From DASTQL01 sp035761805 (lineage in GTDB: Bacteria > Actinomycetota > Actinomycetes > Jiangellales > Jiangellaceae), in assembly GCA_035761805.1 (NCBI GenBank), contig DASTQL010000130.1:1-13607 (forward strand): a stretch of 13,607 bases of DNA, in the 5' to 3' direction. Positions 7,023 through 12,577 of the stretch are shown in pieces. The translations under genes were made by a program, and so were the position numbers. How positions within the stretch are numbered: the first letter of the stretch is position 1; each line of letters begins with the position of its first letter. The notes below the pieces were generated by a model. It was given only the letters and a program-made list of their open reading frames with translations. It ran no database searches and was not told the DNA's origin.

Positions 7023-7054
7023 TCGGGGATCGTAGGACCCGCGTGGAGCGCTCC
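7011..7054. repeat. Two copies of the palindrome GGAGCGCTCC flanking the dapF start
   Basis: The perfect 10-bp palindrome GGAGCGCTCC occurs at 7011-7020 (dapF codons 2-4) and again at 7045-7054, with centres 34 bp apart. The proposed -10 (7029-7034) and the GTG start (7020-7022) lie between or next to them. The upstream copy falls close to where a -35 would sit. The layout resembles a paired operator, but no regulator is identified. Confidence 0.5.
7029..7034 (-). promoter_or_regulatory. Candidate -10 element of a leaderless dapF promoter
   Basis: TACGAT on the minus strand fits the actinobacterial TANNNT consensus and is four of six to TATAAT. Six bases separate it from the GTG at 7022, which would place the transcription start on or next to the start codon. 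No good -35 is seen. Confidence 0.5.
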
Positions 7055-7069
7055 GGGCACCCCGCTCGG

Positions 7070-8851
7070 TCAGCCCGGGCGGACCACCCCTGCCGAACCA
7101 CCGCCCCGCCGTACGGGCTCCGCCGCGGCCAGCAGGCGACCGTCGGGCAGGAACTCGATCGCAGCCACCGCGCCGATCTCGGCCGTGGTGACGAGCGAGT
7201 GGCCCCGGTCGGACAACGCCGCCCCGTACTTCTCGACGAACAGTGGCTCGGCGTTGGTGGTGACCACGTTGCGTTGGGACGCCCGCGGCGCGGCGACGGC
7301 CTCCGGCAGCGTCATGCCGAAGTCGATGCGGTTGAGGAGCACCTGCTCCACGGTCGTGATGATGGTCGCGCCACCGGGCGAGCCGACTGCGAGCAGCGGC
7401 TGCCCGTCGTCCAGCACGATGGTCGGGCTCATCGACGACCGCGGGCGCTTGCCCGGACCCGGGAGGTTGGGGTCATCGGGGTGCGTCGGCGTGAAGTTGA
7501 AGTCGGTCAGCTCGTTGTTGAGCAGGAACCCGCGTCCCGGCACGACGATCCCGCTGCCGCCGGTCTGCTCGATGGTGAGCGTGTACGAGACGACGTTGCC
7601 CCAGCGGTCCGCTGTGGACAGGTGCGTCGTGGAGCCCCCGGCAGCGACACCGGCTCCGACCGGGACCGCCGTACCGCACCCGGCGTAGGCGCCGTCGGGC
7701 ACACCCGGGGGCACCGGCTTCCCGGCCGCCGCGTCGAGGTCGATCTCGCAGCGACGCTCGTCCGCGAACTCCTGCGACAGCAGCTCGTCGACCGGGACGC
7801 CGGGGACGTCGCCCACGTAGCGGTTGCGGTCGGCGAAGGCCAGCGCGCTCGCCTCGAACCAGGCGTGCAGCGCCGTGGTGCGGTCGAGCGACCCCAGGTC
7901 GTAGCCCTCGAGGATGTTGAGCGTCTCACCGACGGCGATCCCACCCGAGGAGGGCACGCTCATCCCGTACAGGTCGAGGCCACGGTATGAGGAGAACGTG
8001 GGCTCACGCAGGGGTGCCCTGTAGGCGCGCAGGTCGGACAGCTCCATGAGCCCCGAGCGCACGACGCGGTTCGGATCCTGAACCACCGGCGGGTCCTGGA
8101 CGGTGGCGACCACCTCGCCGCCGAGCCGCCCGCCGTACAGGACGCCGAGGCCCTCGCGGCCGAGCAGCCGGTAGGTGTGGGCGAGGTCGAGGTTGCGGAA
8201 CACCGAGCCGACCGGCGGCGGGTCGCCGCCGGGAAGGAAGAGCTCCGCGGTCGAGGTGAAGTCGCCGAAGCGATCGGCGTTGGCCGCGGTCTGGTCGTGG
8301 AAGGTCTGGTCGACGACGAAGCCGCGCGAGGCCACCTGGGTCGCGGGCCGCAGGGCCTCGGCGAGCGAGATCGACCCCCAGCGGCCGAGGGCCTCCTGCC
8401 AGGTCAGCGGAGTGCCCGGGACGCCGACCGACAGGCCGCTGGTCACCGCCTCCGCGAACGGGATCGGGTCGCCGTTCTCGACGAAGGAACCCGGGCCCAT
8501 GGCCGCGGGGGCCGTCTCGCGGCCGTCGATCGTGTGCACCTCACCGCTGGCGGCATCGTGGTAGACGAAGAAGCCCCCGCCGCCGATGCCGGCGGAGTAC
8601 GGCTCGGTGACGCCCAACGTCGCCGCTGCGGCGACGGCGGCGTCGACCGCGTTGCCGCCCTTGCGCAGCACCTCCAGCCCGACCCGCGTGGCATCGGCAT
8701 CGACCGTCGCGACGGCACCGCCCGTCCCCTTGGCCGTCGCGACCTTCTCGGTCGCCCGGGGCGCGGCCTGGGCGGCGGGGGGCAGGGACGCCACGGCGAG
8801 CGCGGCGGGCAGCGTCGCGGCGGCGAGGACGGCGACCGACGATCGGCGCAT
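7070..8851 (-). CDS. ggt: Gamma-glutamyltranspeptidase (secreted)
   Basis: This 593-residue N-terminal-nucleophile hydrolase cleaves or transfers the gamma-glutamyl group of glutathione-like peptides outside the cytoplasm. The N-terminus is a clear Sec signal peptide: MRRS, a hydrophobic Ala/Leu/Val core, then PPAAQA before the probable cut near residue 29-30. Autoproteolysis should occur before Thr408 in GGSTTHLSTADRWGN, giving large and small subunits. Substrate residues match the E. coli enzyme: Arg111 in DGRETAP, Asp450 in NNELTDF, Ser472-Ser473 in RSSMSPTIV and Gly493-Gly494 in GSPGGATIITT. The ATG at 8851 is chosen because GGAGG lies six bases upstream and the signal peptide starts there; the frame stays open 19 codons further. 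It sits between miaA and dapF, which are adjacent in mycobacteria. A TAGGTT hexamer at 8887-8892 is a weak promoter candidate. Confidence 0.95.
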   Translation of the reverse strand: MRRSSVAVLAAATLPAALAVASLPPAAQAAPRATEKVATAKGTGGAVATVDADATRVGLEVLRKGGNAVDAAVAAAATLGVTEPYSAGIGGGGFFVYHDAASGEVHTIDGRETAPAAMGPGSFVENGDPIPFAEAVTSGLSVGVPGTPLTWQEALGRWGSISLAEALRPATQVASRGFVVDQTFHDQTAANADRFGDFTSTAELFLPGGDPPPVGSVFRNLDLAHTYRLLGREGLGVLYGGRLGGEVVATVQDPPVVQDPNRVVRSGLMELSDLRAYRAPLREPTFSSYRGLDLYGMSVPSSGGIAVGETLNILEGYDLGSLDRTTALHAWFEASALAFADRNRYVGDVPGVPVDELLSQEFADERRCEIDLDAAAGKPVPPGVPDGAYAGCGTAVPVGAGVAAGGSTTHLSTADRWGNVVSYTLTIEQTGGSGIVVPGRGFLLNNELTDFNFTPTHPDDPNLPGPGKRPRSSMSPTIVLDDGQPLLAVGSPGGATIITTVEQVLLNRIDFGMTLPEAVAAPRASQRNVVTTNAEPLFVEKYGAALSDRGHSLVTTAEIGAVAAIEFLPDGRLLAAAEPVRRGGGSAGVVRPG

Positions 8852-8857
8852 GACGGA

Positions 8858-8862
8858 CCTCC
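8858..8862 (-). promoter_or_regulatory. Shine-Dalgarno of ggt
   Basis: GGAGG on the minus strand lies six bases before the ATG at 8851. It decides against the longer reading frame, which would bury the signal peptide. Confidence 0.75.
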
Positions 8863-8924
8863 GGGGTGAGGTGTCGAACCCTCCGCAACCTACCGGTGAA
8901 GGTGACAAATGGCACGCATCCCCG

Positions 8925-9854
8925 TCAGGCGACGAGCGCCAGCGCGCGCTCCACGCCGTCCGCCGCGTCGTACGGGATCCAGTGGATCCGCGGGTCCTTG
9001 CGGAACCACGAGTCCTGCCGTCGCGCGAACCGCCGGGTGGCTCGCACCGTCTCGGCCCGGGCCTCCTGCTCGGTGACCTGCCCGTCCAGATGCTGCAGCA
9101 CCTGGGCGTAGCCGAGGGCCCTCGATGCCGTCCGCCCCTCGCGCAGCCCGCGCACCACGAGCCCGCGGACCTCGGCGACGAGGCCCGCCCGCCACATCAG
9201 GTCGACCCGCTGCTCGATCCGCCGGTCCAGGACGTCCCCGGGCACGTCGACACCCACCTGCACCGTCCCCTGGTACGCGTAGGTGCGCGGCGGCAGGGAC
9301 GCGCGGTATGCCTCGCCGGTGATCTCCCGGACCTCGAGCGCCCGGACGACGCGACGCGCATTGCTCGGCAGGATGCGGGCGGCGACCTCGGGGTCGGACG
9401 CGGCCAGGCGCTCGTGCATCCTCTCCGGCCCGATCTCGGCGAGCTCGGCCTCCAGCCGGGCCCGGACAGCAGGGTCCGTCCCGGGGAAGTCGAACCGGTC
9501 GAGCACCGCCCGCACGTACAGCGCGCTACCGCCCACCACAACCGGCACGGCGCCGCGGGCCAGGCAGTCCTCGACCGCAGCCCGCGCCATCGCCTGGAAC
9601 TCCGCCACGGTGGCCGGCTCGGTGACGTCCAGGACGTCGAGCAGGTGGTGGGGGATCCCGCGGCGCTCCGCCACTGACAGCTTCGCCGTGCCGATGTCCA
9701 TGCCCCGGTAGACCTGCATGGAGTCGGCGTTGACGACCTCGCCGCCCAGCCGGAGGGCGAGGTCCACCGCAAGGTCGCTCTTGCCCGCCGCCGTCGGCCC
9801 GACCACCGCCACGACAGGGCTCGCGGAGCTGCGGGACCAGGGCACGCGCCCCAC
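8925..9854 (-). CDS. miaA: tRNA dimethylallyltransferase
   Basis: This protein of about 309 residues transfers an isopentenyl group from dimethylallyl diphosphate to N6 of A37 in tRNAs that read codons starting with U, giving i6A, the substrate of MiaB. Family blocks are complete: P-loop GPTAAGKSDLA (19-29), NADSMQVYRGMDIGTAKLS (42-60), GIPHHLLDVLDV (66-77), VVVGGSALYVRAVLDR (105-120), NARRVVRALEVREITG (165-180) and C-terminal RRFARRQDSWFRKD (274-287). Length is normal. The start is uncertain: GTG codons at 9854 and 9845 both lack a clear Shine-Dalgarno, and I give the longer. The frame is open further upstream, but that part overlaps the LigB-like gene and looks non-coding. It lies 16 bases after the LigB-like stop, so the two are probably one transcript. 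Confidence 0.95.
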   Translation of the reverse strand: MGRVPWSRSSASPVVAVVGPTAAGKSDLAVDLALRLGGEVVNADSMQVYRGMDIGTAKLSVAERRGIPHHLLDVLDVTEPATVAEFQAMARAAVEDCLARGAVPVVVGGSALYVRAVLDRFDFPGTDPAVRARLEAELAEIGPERMHERLAASDPEVAARILPSNARRVVRALEVREITGEAYRASLPPRTYAYQGTVQVGVDVPGDVLDRRIEQRVDLMWRAGLVAEVRGLVVRGLREGRTASRALGYAQVLQHLDGQVTEQEARAETVRATRRFARRQDSWFRKDPRIHWIPYDAADGVERALALVA

Positions 9855-9870
9855 TCTCGCAGCCGCACGG

Positions 9871-10587
9871 TCAGCCGTGGTGCTCCCACAGCACCACGAC
9901 GTACTCCACCCCGTACGGAGCGGCGTCGTAGAGCACCGCGGTGTCGGGCAGGTCGTCGCCGGCCGCACCGGCCAGCACCTGCCACGCCACCCGCCCCGCG
10001 ACCATGAGCTCCCGCGCCTCCTCCGGGTCGATCGCCAGGAGAGCGTTGACGTCGCCGTCGGCCAGCGCCCGGACGGCCGCAGCGTCGAACGGGGCCGCCC
10101 GCGGGTCCTCGTACCCGGGCGCCTGGCGGGACCGCCTCGCCGACCCGTCCCCCATCACCAGGAGGGCCACCCGGTCGGCCGAGGCGGCGATGGCCTCGCC
10201 GAGCACCCGGCACGCCTCGGGACTCGAGTCGGCCGCCACCTCGTAGCCGCTGACCGTCCCGGTGGGCCGCACCCGCCCCAGCAACCACGCACCCACCGAC
10301 AGCGAGAGAGGCAGCTCGGGCTCGCCGACGTCGTCGATCGGGTCGCGGCCCAGGATCACGCTCACGTCCACCCCGTACGGACGGAAGGAGCCGACCGAGC
10401 CGGACGGGTGCGGCCGCGTGGCCTGACCGCCGCCCACCACCACGAGCAGCTGCGGCTCGGTCGCCACCAGCGACTCGACCGCCCGGTCGCACGCGGCCCG
10501 CAGGTCGTCGAGCTCAGGGGCAGCCCCCGCCGCCACGTCCGGCACCAGGGCCGGCGGGTGGGGGCAGACGGCGGCGGCGACCAGCAC
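9871..10587 (-). CDS. LigB-like (class III extradiol dioxygenase fold) protein of unknown role
   Basis: This 238-residue soluble protein resembles the catalytic subunit fold of class III extradiol ring-cleavage dioxygenases (LigB/MEMO superfamily). Relatives sit beside miaA in many actinobacteria (Rv2728c in M. tuberculosis, from memory). Possible metal ligands are His10 in VCPHPPALVP, His60 in TRPHPSGS and Glu228 in PYGVEYVVVLWEHHG. These are placed by position only, without alignment. The block LVMGDGSARR (143-152) is another conserved-looking part. Catalysis is not shown and the protein may have lost it. The GTG at 10587 starts the frame; TACGGT ends seven bases before it, suggesting a leaderless message. 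It is followed 16 bases later by miaA and is divergent from the secreted EEP gene. Confidence 0.8.
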   Translation of the reverse strand: MLVAAAVCPHPPALVPDVAAGAAPELDDLRAACDRAVESLVATEPQLLVVVGGGQATRPHPSGSVGSFRPYGVDVSVILGRDPIDDVGEPELPLSLSVGAWLLGRVRPTGTVSGYEVAADSSPEACRVLGEAIAASADRVALLVMGDGSARRSRQAPGYEDPRAAPFDAAAVRALADGDVNALLAIDPEEARELMVAGRVAWQVLAGAAGDDLPDTAVLYDAAPYGVEYVVVLWEHHG

Positions 10588-10593
10588 ATGCCG

Positions 10594-10599
10594 ACCGTA
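10594..10599 (-). promoter_or_regulatory. Candidate -10 element of a leaderless LigB-like/miaA promoter
   Basis: TACGGT on the minus strand fits TANNNT and is separated by six bases from the GTG at 10587, the same geometry as at dapF. No strong -35 is visible. It lies in the 136-base divergent region shared with the EEP gene. Confidence 0.45.
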
Positions 10600-10654
10600 C
10601 CGGGCGGGGGCCCGTCCGCTGTCGCCCTGTCACGCAGCGTTCCCCGTCCGGGGC

Positions 10655-10683
10655 TGGATTGCGTCCGGGCACGGGTCTAGCGT
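10655..10683 (+). promoter_or_regulatory. Candidate promoter of the EEP gene
   Basis: TAGCGT (10678-10683) fits the TANNNT -10 consensus. TGGATT lies 17 bases upstream as a poor -35. The GTG start at 10724 is 40 bases downstream, leaving room for a leader with a Shine-Dalgarno. Confidence 0.3.
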
Positions 10684-10702
10684 CGGCGTCGGCCCCGTCC
10701 CG

Positions 10703-10719
10703 AGGAGGCCCCGAGGAGG
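10703..10719 (+). promoter_or_regulatory. Duplicated Shine-Dalgarno before the EEP gene
   Basis: AGGAGG occurs twice, at 10703-10708 and 10714-10719, within a short tandem repeat of CGAGGAGGC. The nearer copy is four bases from the GTG at 10724 and fixes that start. Confidence 0.7.
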
Positions 10720-10723
10720 CATC

Positions 10724-11974
10724 GTGCCCGTCCGTCCCGCTCCTGCCGTCGTCGCGGCCGGTGTGCTCGCCGCGAGCGCCGCGCTGGCCGCCGCCCTGCT
10801 CCCGGCCGCCGCGGCCCCGCCCTCCTCGGGCCCTCCCGGGGCACCGACCGTCCGGTTCGCGACGTTCAACGCCTCCCTCAACCGGAACTTCGCCGGCCAG
10901 CTGCGCAGCGACCTGTCCACGCCCGGCAACGCCCAGGCGGGGGCCGTCGCCGAGATCGTTCAGCGCACCCGCCCTGAGGTCCTGCTGATCAACGAGTTCG
11001 ACTTCGACCCCTTGGCCGCCGAGCTCTTCCGGACCAACTACCTGGAGGTGCCGCGAGGCGGCGCGGATGCGATCCGCTACGACCACCTGTTCATCGCTCC
11101 CTCCAACACCGGCGTCCCGTCGGGCTTCGACCTCAACAACAACGGCGTGATCGGCGGACCGGACGACGCCTTCGGCTTCGGGTTCTTCCCCGGGCAGTTC
11201 GGGATGCTCGTGCTCTCCCAGCACCCGATCGACACGGACGACGTGCGCACCTTCCAGCTCTTCCGCTGGCAGGACATGCCCGGCGCCCGGCTGCCCGACG
11301 ACCCGAGCACACCCGAGCCCGCCGACTGGTACTCCCCCGAGGAGCTCGAGGTGTTCCGGCTGTCCAGCAAGAGCCACTGGGACGTGCCCGTGCGGATCGG
11401 CGGGCGGACGGTGCACTTCCTCGCATCGCACCCGACACCGCCGGTCTTCGACGGACCGGAAGACCGCAACGGCCTGCGCAACGCCGACGAGATCCGGTTC
11501 TGGGCCGACTACGTCAGCCCGGGGCCACGGTCGGCCTACATCTACGACGACGCGGGCGGGCGCGGCGGCCTGGCGCCCGGCGCGGCCTTCGTCATCGCCG
11601 GGGACCAGAACTCCGACCCGCTGGACGGGGACAGCGTGCCCGGGGCCATCCAGCAGCTGCTCGACCACCCGCGGGTCGACACGTCGGTGACGCCGGACAG
11701 CGAGGGCGCCGTCGAGGCGTCGGCACTCCAGGGCGGGGCCAACCTGACCCACCGGTCCGATCCCCGCTTCGACACGGCCGACTTCAGCGACACGGCGCCG
11801 GGCAACCTGCGGGCCGACTACGTCCTGCCCAGCCGGTCCCTGCGCGTCCTGGACGCCGCCGTCTTCTGGCCGACGCTCGCCGACCCGCTGTCCCGCCTCA
11901 CGGGGGTGTTCCCCTTCCCGTCGAGCGACCACCGGCTGGTCTGGGTCGACGTGCGTGTGCCGGGCGGTCGCTGA
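10724..11974 (+). CDS. Secreted endonuclease/exonuclease/phosphatase-family protein
   Basis: This 416-residue protein has a signal peptide (MPVRPAP, then a hydrophobic Ala/Val/Leu stretch, cut near AAA-APP at about 30) and an EEP domain like DNase I. Such enzymes hydrolyse phosphodiester or phosphomonoester bonds with a divalent metal. Core motifs are present: RFATFNASLN (44-53, Asn49), EVLLINEFD (85-93, metal ligand Glu91), FLASHPTPP (232-240, His236), IAGDQNSDPLDGDS (291-304, Asp294 and Asn296) and SSDHRLVWVDV (400-410, Asp402 and catalytic His403). Residues 136-147 (DLNNNGVIGGPD) look like an EF-hand-type calcium loop. The GTG start has two upstream AGGAGG sites. The substrate (extracellular nucleic acid, phytate-like or lipid phosphate) cannot be told. 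It is divergent from the LigB-like gene and followed by a strong hairpin. Confidence 0.88.
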   Translation: MPVRPAPAVVAAGVLAASAALAAALLPAAAAPPSSGPPGAPTVRFATFNASLNRNFAGQLRSDLSTPGNAQAGAVAEIVQRTRPEVLLINEFDFDPLAAELFRTNYLEVPRGGADAIRYDHLFIAPSNTGVPSGFDLNNNGVIGGPDDAFGFGFFPGQFGMLVLSQHPIDTDDVRTFQLFRWQDMPGARLPDDPSTPEPADWYSPEELEVFRLSSKSHWDVPVRIGGRTVHFLASHPTPPVFDGPEDRNGLRNADEIRFWADYVSPGPRSAYIYDDAGGRGGLAPGAAFVIAGDQNSDPLDGDSVPGAIQQLLDHPRVDTSVTPDSEGAVEASALQGGANLTHRSDPRFDTADFSDTAPGNLRADYVLPSRSLRVLDAAVFWPTLADPLSRLTGVFPFPSSDHRLVWVDVRVPGGR

Positions 11975-12002
11975 CCGCTGCCGGCACGCGCACGTCTGCG
12001 CC

Positions 12003-12034
12003 GCCGGCCCGGGGTGAGGGGGTCCCGGGCCGGT
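12003..12034 (+). terminator. Strong GC-rich hairpin after the EEP gene
   Basis: CCGGCCCGGG (12004-12013) and CCCGGGCCGG (12024-12033) form a perfect 10-bp stem, extendable by a G-T wobble, around a 10-base loop. It begins 29 bases after the EEP stop and precedes the membrane-protein gene. There is no T-run, as often in actinomycetes. Confidence 0.6.
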
Positions 12035-12052
12035 CCGCCTCGACATGGTGGG

Positions 12053-12538
12053 ATGGTTCCCGTGCTCGAGGGGCTGGACGTCACCAGGGTCGCCGTCGCA
12101 GTGTCCCTCCTGCTCACCGGGGCTGGGCTCAGCATCGCGTGGCTGCCCGTGGTGCGCGTCGAGGGCTGGACCTCGATGTTCCCGCGCGTGCTGGTCTTCG
12201 CGGGGTTGGCCGCAGCCGTGCTCGACGGCATCGGACTGGGCACGGTCCTCGGCCTCGCCCTCGCCGCCCTGGGTGGGGTCGCGGGCTGGCAGGCGCGGCC
12301 GCCCCCCGACCTGCCCCGTCCGGGCCGAGGCGGCATCGTCGCCGCTGCGCTCGTGAGTGCTCTCCTCGTCATCGCCGCGGACCGCGGCTGGTGGTTCCTC
12401 GACGCGGTCCCGGATGTCGCCCGGGTGTGGGTCTCGCTGGGTCTCGGGGCGGTGGGAGCTCTGGCCACCCTCGCGATCGCCGACAGGGAGCGGGTCCACT
12501 TCCGGGAGGCGCTGCTCCGGCACAGTCCACCTGCGTGA
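12053..12538 (+). CDS. Small polytopic membrane protein of unknown function
   Basis: This protein of about 161 residues is mostly hydrophobic, with four or five likely membrane helices: residues starting VAVAVSLLLTGAG, then VLVFAGLAAAVLDGIG running into VLGLALAALGGVAGW, then IVAAALVSALLVIAA, and lastly VWVSLGLGAVGALATLAIA. A short Pro/Arg-rich cytoplasmic-looking loop lies in the middle and the tail is charged. I recognise no catalytic motif. A membrane protein next to miaB is also found in mycobacteria (Rv2732c, from memory), so this may be its counterpart. The start is uncertain: ATG 12053, or GTG 12062, which has TGGGAT seven bases upstream and could be leaderless. The still longer frame from 12014 starts inside the terminator loop and is rejected. 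It converges with miaB, with 39 bases between stops. Confidence 0.75.
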   Translation: MVPVLEGLDVTRVAVAVSLLLTGAGLSIAWLPVVRVEGWTSMFPRVLVFAGLAAAVLDGIGLGTVLGLALAALGGVAGWQARPPPDLPRPGRGGIVAAALVSALLVIAADRGWWFLDAVPDVARVWVSLGLGAVGALATLAIADRERVHFREALLRHSPPA

Positions 12539-12577
12539 CCCACCTCGGCGTCCCGGCGCCGGCTGGCGGCCGCCCCC

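Noticed and set aside
8852..8924. Promoter with TTGTCA (8903-8908) and TAGGTT (8887-8892) upstream of ggt
   Set aside because: The spacing is only ten bases, far too short for a sigma-A promoter; TAGGTT alone is weak evidence.
9855..9968. N-terminal extension of MiaA
   Set aside because: It overlaps the end of the LigB-like gene and gives a Thr/Arg/Cys-rich sequence unlike MiaA, whose P-loop lies close to the true start.
12014..12052. Earlier GTG start for the membrane protein
   Set aside because: This codon is in the loop of the strong hairpin that probably ends EEP transcription, and the added residues are polar and Arg/Pro-rich.
10514..12523. 669-codon minus-strand open frame opposite the EEP and membrane-protein genes
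   Set aside because: It is rich in Arg, Gly, Pro and Asp with no domain, and lies antisense to genes with clear motifs and start signals; such long shadow frames are normal at this G+C content.
12551..12577. Possible terminator between the membrane protein and miaB
   Set aside because: CCGGCGCCGG at 12553-12562 is a palindrome without a loop and the other stems are only about four pairs, so it is not convincing.
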